Of a stretch of DNA of 64,000 nt, positions 28,069 through 36,756 are shown in pieces; the stretch's first letter is position 1; every line of letters begins with the position of its first letter. The notes below the pieces were generated by a model. That model saw only the letters and a program-made list of their open reading frames with translations. It was not told the DNA's origin and searched no databases. A program made the translations under genes and the position numbers. The stretch comes from Sphingomonadaceae bacterium (GTDB taxonomy: Bacteria > Pseudomonadota > Alphaproteobacteria > Sphingomonadales > Sphingomonadaceae). The DNA is taken from NCBI GenBank assembly GCA_903642255.1, contig CAHJWP010000001.1, forward strand, positions 16,956-80,955. The letters are read 5' to 3'.

Positions 28069-28452
28069 CTAGGAAGTTGCGCTGATCAGCGAGACGTGGG
28101 CCGACACGATCCGCCAGCCTTCTTCAAATCGTACCCAACTCTGGGTTTGGCGACCTACGGCAGCTGTGCCGGTGCGCTTAAACTCGACGTTGATAACGCC
28201 CATCTCGTGTCCAAAACTGGTAATGGTCGTTCGGATGACCTTTCGCGGCGGCGAACCGCCGGTGCGAGCAGCGCGAAAGGCCGCGATCGCGTCGATGCCA
28301 TAGAGATTCTCACCGATGCCGAGCCGGACAACATCGGGCGATTGCCAGAACATCGCATCCAGCGCCGACAAGTCATTCGCCATAAGCGCAGCCTCGTACC
28401 GATTAGCAAGTCTGGTCAACTCGACGACAACTGACGGGTCATTGATTATCAT
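28069..28452 (-). CDS. AtzH/HpxZ-like SnoaL-fold protein
   Basis: The 127 residues match the AtzH/HpxZ group of small NTF2-like proteins: LANRYEAALMANDLSALDAMFW, VRLGIGENLYGIDAIAAFRAAR and RQTQSWVRFEEGWRIVSAHVS. AtzH acts on 1,3-dicarboxyurea in cyanurate breakdown, and HpxZ belongs to the oxalurate cluster. It overlaps the amidase gene by 14 bp and is followed 8 bp later by the HpxW-like gene. The family assignment is strong; the substrate is inferred. Confidence 0.85.
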   Translation of the reverse strand: MIINDPSVVVELTRLANRYEAALMANDLSALDAMFWQSPDVVRLGIGENLYGIDAIAAFRAARTGGSPPRKVIRTTITSFGHEMGVINVEFKRTGTAAVGRQTQSWVRFEEGWRIVSAHVSLISATS

Positions 28453-29869
28453 GCTGAGTCTCTAAATTCGCCAGTTTAGCGATTGGCGCACTGGCCGTCC
28501 CCGCGCGCTCGAGTGCCGCGGCGACACCCAAGGTCAGGCCTTCGCACCAACGCGGAGCCATGATCTGTATGCCCGCCGGCATCTCGCCCGCGGAATGGAC
28601 AGGCACAACGACGACGGGCAATCCAACGAAACTGAACGGCTGCGTATAAAGCCCTAGGCTGGCGCGAACGGATAATGTCTCCCCGCTACAAACGACTGTG
28701 GCTTCGCCCAGCAACGGTGCCGTGAACGGCGTGGCCGGCGCGAGTAGGACATCTACCGTTTCGAACAGAGCATCGACCTCGCGAGCGTACTCGCAACGGA
28801 TATCATACGCCATGGAGAGGATCGATGCCGGTAGCATGGCACCGGCGATCAAGCGACTTCGCGTAGCCGGATCAAATTCTGCGGCACGAGTACGTAGCAT
28901 CGGCAGGTGCCGCGTGCCTCCCTCGGTCGCCGTTATGCAGAAGGCAGCGGCACGGGCAATGTGGCTGTGCGGCAACTCGACCATATTACTGCTGCCGAGC
29001 ATTGCAGCGGCTCGACTGACGGCGGCCGATATCCCGGGGCCGACATATCGAGCGAACCAACCACCGAGCACCCCGATCCGCAATCCTCTTATGGGGAGAT
29101 CAAGCAAGGGTGCAGTCGGCTCTAGCGGACGTTCGATTTGGTGTGGATCCGCTCCATCTCGGCCTTGAAGAACGTCGTAGGCAACCGCCAGATCGCGGAC
29201 CGAGCGTGCAAACAGGCCAACATGATCGAGGCTGTCGATAAAGGGGTAGATGCCGGTTCTCGAAAGGCGTGCAAAGCTGGGTTTCATCCCAAACACGCCG
29301 CAAAGCGCGGCGGGCACGCGAACCGAACCGTTGGTATCAGTGCCAAGCGTAAGCGGCACTAATCCCGCAGCGACCGCTGCTGCTGAGCCGCCCGACGACC
29401 CGCCCGCAATCCGACCCGGATCGTGTGGATTGCGAGTGGCGCCATAGTGCGCGTTCTCGGTCGAGAAGCCATAGGCAAACTCGTCCATGTTAAGCGTACC
29501 GATCAGAATGGCACCTGCCGCTTCAAGCTGCGCGACCGCGAAAGCGTCGCGTTGTGCGGGCGGTGCGTCACGCATTATGACCGAACCCGCGATCGTGGTT
29601 ATGTCGGCGACGTCGAACAGGTTTTTCACCGCGAAGGGCACACCGGCCAGCGGACCGACATCCTGCCCTGCGGCGATGCGGGCGTCGATCCGCGCCGCAG
29701 CGGTGCGCGCGCGCTCGATGAGGATAGCAGTAAAGCAGTTGAGCTGCGGATCTAGCCGAGCAATGCGCTCGAGCGTCGCTTCGACGACGCCAACGGCAAA
29801 CCGCGAACCCGTGCGGACTTCGGTAGCGATCGCGACCGCGTCGAGCGTCTCCAGTGGCGGCGTATTCAT
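28439..29869 (-). CDS. AtzE/HpxY-like amidase
   Basis: This 476-residue amidase-signature enzyme has the Ser-cisSer-Lys triad at about Lys82 (FAVKNLFD), Ser158 (GGSSGGSA) and Ser182 (GTDTNGSVRVPA). The N in TDTNGS and overall similarity fit the AtzE group, 1-carboxybiuret hydrolase. The gene overlaps the AtzG-like gene by 4 bp, and AtzE enzymes require AtzG as a small subunit. In the hpx system the equivalent is HpxY. I infer hydrolysis of a ureido or carboxyamide intermediate. Confidence 0.88.
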   Translation of the reverse strand: MNTPPLETLDAVAIATEVRTGSRFAVGVVEATLERIARLDPQLNCFTAILIERARTAAARIDARIAAGQDVGPLAGVPFAVKNLFDVADITTIAGSVIMRDAPPAQRDAFAVAQLEAAGAILIGTLNMDEFAYGFSTENAHYGATRNPHDPGRIAGGSSGGSAAAVAAGLVPLTLGTDTNGSVRVPAALCGVFGMKPSFARLSRTGIYPFIDSLDHVGLFARSVRDLAVAYDVLQGRDGADPHQIERPLEPTAPLLDLPIRGLRIGVLGGWFARYVGPGISAAVSRAAAMLGSSNMVELPHSHIARAAAFCITATEGGTRHLPMLRTRAAEFDPATRSRLIAGAMLPASILSMAYDIRCEYAREVDALFETVDVLLAPATPFTAPLLGEATVVCSGETLSVRASLGLYTQPFSFVGLPVVVVPVHSAGEMPAGIQIMAPRWCEGLTLGVAAALERAGTASAPIAKLANLETQHDNQ

Positions 29870-30036
29870 TTCCTGGCCGGTTCTCGAGAGTACGCGAGAA
29901 CCGGCGCAACCTGATTTATGACAACCCGCATCGCGTCGCGTACTTCCGCTAGCGCCTCATCGTCGAGCTGCAAGCCGAGTATGGCGGCGGAGGTGGCGAC
30001 GAAGGCTGCTACCTCGGCATCCGTTTGCGCGATCAC
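29866..30036 (-). CDS. AtzG/HpxX-like small amidase subunit (DUF4089)
   Basis: A 56-residue protein starts at GTG 30034-30036 overlapping the cysteine hydrolase stop (GTGA) and ends overlapping the amidase start (ATGA). It reads DAEVAAFVATSAAILGLQL and DDEALAEVRDAMRVVIN, an all-helical pattern like AtzG/DUF4089. AtzG stabilises AtzE by a tight complex. It is easily missed because a longer frame runs through it; the coupling on both sides decides the start. Confidence 0.82.
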   Translation of the reverse strand: MIAQTDAEVAAFVATSAAILGLQLDDEALAEVRDAMRVVINQVAPVLAYSREPARK

Positions 30037-30827
30037 ACCATCGCCCCGATGGTAACCGTCTCCTTCGACAATGCAGCGGCCACCGCGGCGCATGATGCGA
30101 CGAAGCCATAGCATTGTCGAACGTTGTACAAGGTGGCAGCGACGCAATAGCCGGGCGATGTCGTTGCACAGCAATCCTCGACAAGCACGCAATCGTACCC
30201 GCGAAAACTGGCATCCTGCAGCGTATTCAACACACATTGGTCGAGGTTCACGCCCCCAAATAACAATGTTGTCACACCCAGATTGCGCAAAATGCTGTCG
30301 AGCGGCGTATCCCAGAAGCCCGACATCGCGAACTTGGCAACGTGGATGTCGCTGCTTGCATCGATAAGTTCGTCGACGACCGCCGCCGACCAGCTTCCCT
30401 GCTCCAAGACGTGTGCGCCGTTGCCCAAAGGGTCTCCGAGACCGGGGCCAAGCCCGGCCCGATCGTAGACATGATGTGTCGAGGGGCCGAGGTTGAGCCG
30501 ATCAGGACGATTACCCCAGTTGAGCCAGATGACCGGAATATTCCGCAAGCGGACGATCGGCAGCATTTGCTGTATAGGTGCAATCGCCGCCCGCGCCGGT
30601 GCTACATCGACGCCGATCGTCGCCAGCCAGCCTTCCGGATGACAAAAATCATTCTGCATGTCGATGACGACGAAGGCGGTGGTAGCAACGTCAAGCCGGA
30701 TATCCTGCGGCGTGGCAGCAACTTCGACTGGCTGGGGGCGATTCGGGATACGTACAAAATCGACGGAGGTCTCATCGACCATCCAGCAATTTGTCCGCCC
30801 GCTGCCGATGGCGCGACGCGTGCTCAC
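30033..30827 (-). CDS. isochorismatase-like cysteine hydrolase (RutB/BiuH-like)
   Basis: The 264-residue protein carries the Asp-Lys-Cys triad at about Asp56 (VVIDMQNDFC), Lys165 (VAKFAMSGFW) and Cys198 (GVNLDQCVLNT). The stretch SGFWDTPLDSILRNLGV resembles ureidoacrylate amidohydrolase RutB, and biuret hydrolase is a related group. Such enzymes cleave carbamoyl or ureido amides. The GTG start overlaps the cupin stop by 4 bp. A role in deamidating an opened ring product is inferred from the neighbours. Confidence 0.85.
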   Translation of the reverse strand: MSTRRAIGSGRTNCWMVDETSVDFVRIPNRPQPVEVAATPQDIRLDVATTAFVVIDMQNDFCHPEGWLATIGVDVAPARAAIAPIQQMLPIVRLRNIPVIWLNWGNRPDRLNLGPSTHHVYDRAGLGPGLGDPLGNGAHVLEQGSWSAAVVDELIDASSDIHVAKFAMSGFWDTPLDSILRNLGVTTLLFGGVNLDQCVLNTLQDASFRGYDCVLVEDCCATTSPGYCVAATLYNVRQCYGFVASCAAVAAALSKETVTIGAMV

Positions 30828-31276
30828 CCTGTCGCTCCTCCACGCAAGACGAGGAGGTCCTCGTCGTCCAGCGTAACCGGTTGCCCTGCCAGGATCAGTT
30901 CCGCAAATCCTTCATTCGGGATCATGAAGGTCAACGTATATAATTTGCCGCAACCCGTGTTTTCGATGACGTGCTCGCTACCAGGGCGCAGCATCAGTGC
31001 ATCCCCCTTGGCGATCGGGTAGGAGAGGCCTCCGCACCGAGCGATCCCATCCCCTGACAAGACGTAAAAGAATTCGTGCGCATGACGATGGGAATTGGGC
31101 GGCGTTGTGCCTCCAACCGTAAAGATCTCCACCACACACACAGAGCCAATGGCATCGGACGCTGGATCGAAGAGCAGTGCGAAATAATTCGTGTCGGCAG
31201 GAGCAATTCGACGTGCTTCCACGGTAGCAACTGATCGAAAAACGACCGGCGGCAGCGCGGTATCGACGCGAACCAT
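30824..31276 (-). CDS. cupin-domain protein
   Basis: This 150-residue single-domain cupin has metal-ligand motif 1 NSHRHAHEFFYVLSGDG and motif 2 in the segment GDALMLRPGSEHVIENTG. It may be a small dioxygenase, isomerase or ligand sensor. The start overlaps the creatininase stop by one base (TGATG). No specific function can be assigned; its place in the operon suggests that it acts on a pathway intermediate. Confidence 0.82.
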   Translation of the reverse strand: MVRVDTALPPVVFRSVATVEARRIAPADTNYFALLFDPASDAIGSVCVVEIFTVGGTTPPNSHRHAHEFFYVLSGDGIARCGGLSYPIAKGDALMLRPGSEHVIENTGCGKLYTLTFMIPNEGFAELILAGQPVTLDDEDLLVLRGGATG

Positions 31277-32115
31277 CAGGCTTGCGGAGCGCTGCGATAA
31301 CGCAGCCGGTCAAGCGGAAAACGCATTACTTCGCCGACCAAGAGGATGAACGAGTCCACCATATGTTGAGCAAGCCGTGCACCACGCTCAGCATCAGCAG
31401 CAGTGGCGTTGCCGCACACGCCCCAGGAGTTGAGATCTTGTGCTTGCCAACCGAAGCCGATGTGGCCCTCAGGCGCAAGGAATTGGTACTCTTTCTCCAT
31501 CTCCTGTCCCAGTGACATGAAGTTTTGTGTCTGGGTCATATCGACCAAATCAGGACGGAGGTGCAGCATAAGCGACGTTTCGACTTCGCCACCGTGAATG
31601 CCGTGCCGACATTCATCGGCCGGGAACAAGCCTTCAGGTATTCCGAAGGCAAACCACGCCGCGTTGACCACCAGCATACCACATCTAATACGAAGCTCAC
31701 GTGCGACGATGTCCAGTACCTGCGGCTGGCCGCCATGCGAGTTCAGCAAGATCAGCTTTTGTATCCCAGCACGCCGCACGCTCTCACCCAGCTCGACAAG
31801 AATAGCGCCCAACGTCGTGTTCGATAGGCTCAGCGTACCTGGAAAAGCTTCATGTTCATTGCTCTTGCCGACCGCTTGGATTGGAAGCGCTAAGACCGAG
31901 AGCGACGCGGGAATTGCCGCCAGCGCTCGCTCGAGCAGGAGTTCGTTGATACACGAGTCTACCCAGACCGGCAGATGCGGCCCGTGCTGCTCGATCGCTC
32001 CGATCGGAAGTATCGCCACCGTTTCTTTCGGCAGAGTCTCGAACATTGGCGACGAAATCTCATGCCAGTGCCGCGGCGGCTTTTTATCAAGGCGCGCGTT
32101 CATCGAGCTGCTCAA
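31276..32115 (-). CDS. creatininase-family amidohydrolase
   Basis: The 279-residue protein has the metal-site motif PIGAIEQHGPHLPVWVD (Glu42, His44, Asp53 region), LNSHGGQPQ and GIHGGEVETSLML, all typical of creatininase-type cyclic amidohydrolases. The family opens lactam or cyclic amide rings, or hydrolyses related amides. Its place just after the Rieske oxygenase suggests ring opening of an oxidised base, which is inference. It overlaps both neighbours by 1-4 bp. Confidence 0.87.
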   Translation of the reverse strand: MSSSMNARLDKKPPRHWHEISSPMFETLPKETVAILPIGAIEQHGPHLPVWVDSCINELLLERALAAIPASLSVLALPIQAVGKSNEHEAFPGTLSLSNTTLGAILVELGESVRRAGIQKLILLNSHGGQPQVLDIVARELRIRCGMLVVNAAWFAFGIPEGLFPADECRHGIHGGEVETSLMLHLRPDLVDMTQTQNFMSLGQEMEKEYQFLAPEGHIGFGWQAQDLNSWGVCGNATAADAERGARLAQHMVDSFILLVGEVMRFPLDRLRYRSAPQA

Positions 32116-33164
32116 TGACTTAGGGGCATGGCATCGTCGCCCTTCGCACGATGGTTGGTCGCCTCCGGTTCGTCGTGCGCGGCAAGAAGGTCGCGCAGCA
32201 TCTCACGGATCAACAAGCCCGGCCTGTCGCTGGCCATGCTCGCCTCGATCCCGCGATAATCAAGCGGGACGTCATAGTCGGTACCTTCCAGAATGTATTT
32301 GTCCTCCTCGACGACCGCGTTGTCGAAACGGATCACGTCGGCGGTCGATGTCTCGGATTCAGTATCATTTCTGAAACAGAACTGCACGATTTGCGACCTC
32401 GCATCGTCGATAGGCGTGGCTGCAGTAACGATCGAATGTACGAGGCCTGTCGGATATTTGATCCTCGTTTTACGGAGGAAAGGGATGTACCATATCGCCT
32501 GTGAACTACGCACCGTCGTATCATCGCTGATACCTAGAACCTCTTTTTGAAGATCTCGATTTACGACAGGGACTTCGGACTCCATGACAAAGCCGTCGGC
32601 AGTCTTCGTAATCGTGAAGGCTGCAGGTTTGGGGCTACCGGCATCGCCGAAGGTGTCGCGATGAACGAAGGCGATGTGCGCCATGTCAAAGCTGTTTTCC
32701 ATCAGCCTCAATCCGGCACACTGCCAAACGTCATAGAACTGATCGATCTTTCGATAGCTGGGCGATGCGGCCTCTTCGAATTCTGGAATAGCAAACAGCG
32801 GATCGCCCAATGCGACCCATACGTACCCGTAGCGCTCCGCTGCATTGAACGCTGGCGTTCGCATCGCCGATCGATGATCGCGCCCTTCCCCGACTTGCGG
32901 CACCCTCACGACCGCACCGCTCCTGTCATACTGCCAGCCATGATAGCCGCAGACGATCCGGCCCGCTTCGCAATAGCCGCGTGACAGCTTTGCCGTCCGA
33001 TGGCAGCAACGGTCAGCGATTGCGGCGGGGGTGCCATCGGCCGTCATCCAGAGTACGATATCGACACCTAGCAGTCGAAACGGCTTTGGCCCATCGGTCA
33101 GGTGGGCAACCGGCATGACGGGATACCAGAAGCGCCGAAGGAGAGACTGTTTGGTGACTAGCAC
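32112..33164 (-). CDS. Rieske non-heme iron oxygenase, alpha subunit
   Basis: The 350-residue enzyme has the Rieske cluster ligands Cys53, His55, Cys72 and His75 (CCH...CGYH) and the mononuclear iron motif ENSFDMAHIAFVH (Asp160, His163, His168). The architecture is like single-component demethylases and hydroxylases such as vanillate O-demethylase and the N-demethylase NdmA. No reductase or ferredoxin gene is in the block, so electrons must come from elsewhere. It is the first gene of the eight-gene operon, with a 4-bp overlap to the next. I infer oxidation or demethylation of the ring. Confidence 0.88.
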   Translation of the reverse strand: MLVTKQSLLRRFWYPVMPVAHLTDGPKPFRLLGVDIVLWMTADGTPAAIADRCCHRTAKLSRGYCEAGRIVCGYHGWQYDRSGAVVRVPQVGEGRDHRSAMRTPAFNAAERYGYVWVALGDPLFAIPEFEEAASPSYRKIDQFYDVWQCAGLRLMENSFDMAHIAFVHRDTFGDAGSPKPAAFTITKTADGFVMESEVPVVNRDLQKEVLGISDDTTVRSSQAIWYIPFLRKTRIKYPTGLVHSIVTAATPIDDARSQIVQFCFRNDTESETSTADVIRFDNAVVEEDKYILEGTDYDVPLDYRGIEASMASDRPGLLIREMLRDLLAAHDEPEATNHRAKGDDAMPLSH

Positions 33165-33431
33165 ATTTACGTTCCATCAGCGCAGCGCACGTCGCAAACA
33201 GCATGATAAAGCTTCCGATTGAAGCATCAAAAAGTGGGCTGGGCGCTGCCAAAATAAGACGCCGCCCTACCATGCGGTGCAAGTGTTTATTGATCGCTTA
33301 ATAGCAGCGCAGCGGTCACATTAATATGCTTTAGGAGCTCGCGGCCGGATCCTAGCCTCTTTGTGATAGTAGCGGCACCGCAAGAGTGACTGCCTCGGGG
33401 AGAGTGGCTGAACGACAGCAAGGGGCGCGTC
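33165..33431. other. divergent promoter region, Rieske operon / TonB receptor
   Basis: This 267-bp non-coding stretch should hold both divergent promoters. It is AT-richer than the flanking genes. I could not fix a convincing -35/-10 pair at proper spacing on either strand. No gene is supported here. Confidence 0.4.
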
Positions 33432-35774
33432 ATGACGAAACTGTCTAATCGAAAAGTCCGTTTCGCACTACTCACAGCGACATCGCTATCGGCAGCTCTG
33501 TCGGCTACACCGATAAGCGCCCAGCTTGTGCAGACCGAGCCGCAGGGCGCGCCTTCCCGGGCGTCCGGTTTAGAGTCCGCCCAGCTAGAGGACATTGTCG
33601 TCGTCGCCGACAAGCGGGAGGTGAACCTGCAGAAAGCGCCCCTCGCCATCACCGCGCTGAGTGCAGATACGCTCAAGGTTGCTAATATTTTGAGCTCCGT
33701 TGATCTGAACGGTTATGTTCCAGGTCTGACGGTTGCGCGAACCGAGGGTGTCAACAGAGTCGTCAGCATACGTGGTATCGGCAATGAGGCAAACCAGAAT
33801 GACGGCGCCCAGCCCGGAGTCGCTTACCATATCGACGGCGTCTATATCGCCAGCCCAGTAGCGTTGAATGCCGATTTTCTGGACGTCGAACGGGTCGATG
33901 TGCTGCGTGGTCCCCAAGGCACGGTCTTTGGCCAAAACTCAACAGGGGGCACGATCAACGTGATCTCCCGCCAACCCAAGCTCGACGAAACATCGGGCTA
34001 CGTCGACCTCAGCGGTGGCAACTACAACTATTTTCGTGGCGAAGCCGCCTTGAACGTGCCGATCAGTTCGACGATTGCCGTACGCGGGGCTATTCTGGGC
34101 ATTCGCCACGACGGCTTTGCCACGGCCACGGCAGTACCCGGTTATCCAAACGGCTATGGTCTCGACAATGAGAGCACCGTGGAAGGCCGGGTATTCGCGT
34201 TGTGGCAGCCAACCAGCAACTTCAAGCTGATTTTAGGGTTTGAGGACGACAATCTTGATGAGAACGATCGGGCCCAGAAGAGCATCTTTGATCCTAATCC
34301 CGATCCGCGTCAGCTGACCCAGGACTACCCGGGAAGGTTTTATGTCGCCAGCCAGATTTACAGCGCGCGGGCGGAATGGGATCTGGGTGGCGTCACCCTC
34401 AAGGATACAACGAGTTTCCAGCACTTGATAAACCATCATTCCTTCGACCGTGATCGGTTGACCGCAGCGCTCTCGAATCCGCACGACCTCAATCCATTCG
34501 CTGACCGGAACTTTCATGCTTATACTGAAGAGTTGAACCTCTCTTCGAATGGAGACGGCCGGCTCCAATGGACGGTCGGCGGGTTCTATCTGAAACAGCG
34601 CAGCAAATTGTGCGTTCTCGAGTTTTCGCAGAATCCGGGTGCGACACTGCCGACCGAGTGCCAGGTGCTCCAGCCTGGTATCTCGATCTACGACATTGCC
34701 TTCCAAACTAATTCGACACAAAGCCGGGAGTCTTGGTCGGGTTACGGCCAGGCAACGTATAAATTCAGCGACGCACTCCGTCTGACTGCAGGTGCCCGTT
34801 ACACGCAAGACACCGTCTCAGCGCTTATCAGCAATTACTTCAATGCCTACGGTCCGCCGACTAGTGCCGCAATTCGTAGCCGGGCATTAACCGGAAAAGT
34901 CTCACTCGAAGGCGATCTGTCTCAGCAGAATCTACTCTACGCGACAGTATCCCGTGGCTTCAAGCCGGGGGGCAGCAACCTGTCGCAAGACCCGATTGTG
35001 GTGCCGGTATTGTTCAAGCCCGAGCGGGTAACGGCCTATGAGCTGGGATCTAAGAATCGGTTCGCCGACGATGCCATCCAGCTCAACCTCGCTGCCTATT
35101 ACTACGATTACAAAAACTTACAGCTTCAGCTCGATGACCCAGTGCCTTTCCAAGGCGGTGTTGGTAACGTCGACAAGTCCGAAATTTATGGCTTCGAAGC
35201 CGAGACATCGATCATCCTGCCGGCCGATTTTCGCCTGAACGGCGTCGTCGGTCTCGAGGGCAGCAAAATCCTATCAAACCAACTGCTGCTAGACGGCTAT
35301 GAAGGAAACTTGGCTCAGCTTGCGCTGCAAGCCCAAGGCTTCGGTGCTTTTGCTCCACAGACGATCGCAGCTCGCGCTGCTGCCTCAAAGAGCGCTTATG
35401 GGAATGCTGTTCCGAAACTGCCTTCCGTGACAGGCAGCGCAACGCTCTACAAAACCGTTGCTTTCGATTCCGGTTCTAAGCTGCTGGCAAACTTTGGCCT
35501 TGTCTACCGCGGGTCATATGAAGCGCGCGTCTTCAACGAGCCGATCGATCGCGTGCCCGACTATCTATTGCTCAATACAGGCATTCGTTTTGTCCCGAAC
35601 CACGGCGCCTGGGAGGTAGGCATAGTCGCCACTAACCTGACCAATAAAGCCGGCATCAATTCGCGCTTCATCGACGCATTCTCCATAGCGTCGGACGCGA
35701 ACGGGCGTGGTGTGGTGACCCAGGAATATGTTCCGCCTCGCCAGGTAATCGCGACAGTACATTACAGCTTCTAA
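33432..35774 (+). CDS. TonB-dependent receptor
   Basis: The 780-residue protein has a signal peptide (cut after ATPISAQ near residue 36), a TonB-box-like region (LEDIVVVADKRE), a plug domain (VSIRGIGNEANQNDGAQPG, LRGPQGTVFGQNSTGGTINVI) and a long beta-barrel ending in aromatic HYSF. There is no STN domain, so it does not signal through FecR. Sphingomonads use such receptors for many organic substrates. Its position opposite the Rieske operon suggests that it takes up the substrate of the pathway. It is complete. Confidence 0.93.
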   Translation: MTKLSNRKVRFALLTATSLSAALSATPISAQLVQTEPQGAPSRASGLESAQLEDIVVVADKREVNLQKAPLAITALSADTLKVANILSSVDLNGYVPGLTVARTEGVNRVVSIRGIGNEANQNDGAQPGVAYHIDGVYIASPVALNADFLDVERVDVLRGPQGTVFGQNSTGGTINVISRQPKLDETSGYVDLSGGNYNYFRGEAALNVPISSTIAVRGAILGIRHDGFATATAVPGYPNGYGLDNESTVEGRVFALWQPTSNFKLILGFEDDNLDENDRAQKSIFDPNPDPRQLTQDYPGRFYVASQIYSARAEWDLGGVTLKDTTSFQHLINHHSFDRDRLTAALSNPHDLNPFADRNFHAYTEELNLSSNGDGRLQWTVGGFYLKQRSKLCVLEFSQNPGATLPTECQVLQPGISIYDIAFQTNSTQSRESWSGYGQATYKFSDALRLTAGARYTQDTVSALISNYFNAYGPPTSAAIRSRALTGKVSLEGDLSQQNLLYATVSRGFKPGGSNLSQDPIVVPVLFKPERVTAYELGSKNRFADDAIQLNLAAYYYDYKNLQLQLDDPVPFQGGVGNVDKSEIYGFEAETSIILPADFRLNGVVGLEGSKILSNQLLLDGYEGNLAQLALQAQGFGAFAPQTIAARAAASKSAYGNAVPKLPSVTGSATLYKTVAFDSGSKLLANFGLVYRGSYEARVFNEPIDRVPDYLLLNTGIRFVPNHGAWEVGIVATNLTNKAGINSRFIDAFSIASDANGRGVVTQEYVPPRQVIATVHYSF

Positions 35775-35816
35775 GGAAGCGCGGCGAGAGCGTTCCGTTC
35801 GAATGCCGGGCCGAGT

Positions 35817-36755
35817 TCAAGGATAGTCGATGATCGCACTCAGGATCATGTTAATCACTTCCGAGTTCTTGAGCGCCGTACAGAGCTTGACGGGGCGGCG
35901 GCCCGCAAAGGGCGACGGACGGCTGCGCTGCATCTCGCCCGGCCTTCGATCGAAGACGACCATGCCGGTGGTAAGCGACCCGGCGAGTTCGACCGCGGCG
36001 CGATAATCCGTGTAGGTCGCAAGGGACGGTTGCAGGTAGGGCAGAACCGCGCACGCGTCGTGCTGGGGCGCAATATCGAGTCCCGTGACCGCCAACTGAC
36101 GCGCGCGATAGAAGCGCATGACCTTCCCGATGAAACTCGCCACCCGGTGCCCGCTGGTTTCGAGGCAGTCGATCTGGCTTTCTGTAAAGCCCGTGCGGGA
36201 GGTTATGTCATAGCCGACCATGTACATCGGAATGGCCGACGCCAAAACGATGTCGAGCGCTTCAGGATCGCTGCACGCGTTAAATTCGGCCATCGGCGTC
36301 GTGTTGCCTGGTCCGGCTGAGCCGCCCATGACCGAGAGCGAGGCGATCCCCGACTCGATATGGGAATAGGCTGACAAGGCCCTGGCCAGATTGGTGAGCG
36401 GGCCTGTGGCAATAATTGAAACCCCGCCGGGAAGCGACGCCTGTTCGGCGATGAAGTCGATCGCGCTCGTGATTTCCGGCTGGCGCGACGATGCTGGTAA
36501 TTGCGCACCATCGAGGCCCGATCGACCATGAACATTGGCATCGATTCTCGATCGTTGCAGCGGTGTTCCAGAGCCTCGGAAAACTGGAATGTCCAAGCCA
36601 GCCATGTCAAGGAAACCTAAGGCGTTGCGCGTAGTCAGCTCGACCGGGGCGTTGCCGTAGACCGTGGTGACGCCCGATATCGTCAAGGCTCTCGCCGCCA
36701 GAAGAATGGCGACAGCATCGTCATGACCAGGGTCGCAATCGATGATGTAGCGCAT
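35817..36755 (-). CDS. nucleoside hydrolase
   Basis: I choose the ATG at 36753-36755 because the family N-terminus, IIDCDPGHDDAVAI with the calcium-binding aspartates, starts there, and AAGGAC lies upstream. The 312-residue protein also has ATGPLTNLARAL, GNTTPMAEFNACSDPEA and PQHDACAVLPYL with the His-Asp pair. It cleaves the N-glycosidic bond of a nucleoside to free base and ribose. Base preference cannot be read. It lies one base after the ribokinase stop, so the two are co-transcribed. Confidence 0.9.
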   Translation of the reverse strand: MRYIIDCDPGHDDAVAILLAARALTISGVTTVYGNAPVELTTRNALGFLDMAGLDIPVFRGSGTPLQRSRIDANVHGRSGLDGAQLPASSRQPEITSAIDFIAEQASLPGGVSIIATGPLTNLARALSAYSHIESGIASLSVMGGSAGPGNTTPMAEFNACSDPEALDIVLASAIPMYMVGYDITSRTGFTESQIDCLETSGHRVASFIGKVMRFYRARQLAVTGLDIAPQHDACAVLPYLQPSLATYTDYRAAVELAGSLTTGMVVFDRRPGEMQRSRPSPFAGRRPVKLCTALKNSEVINMILSAIIDYP

Positions 36756-36756
36756 A

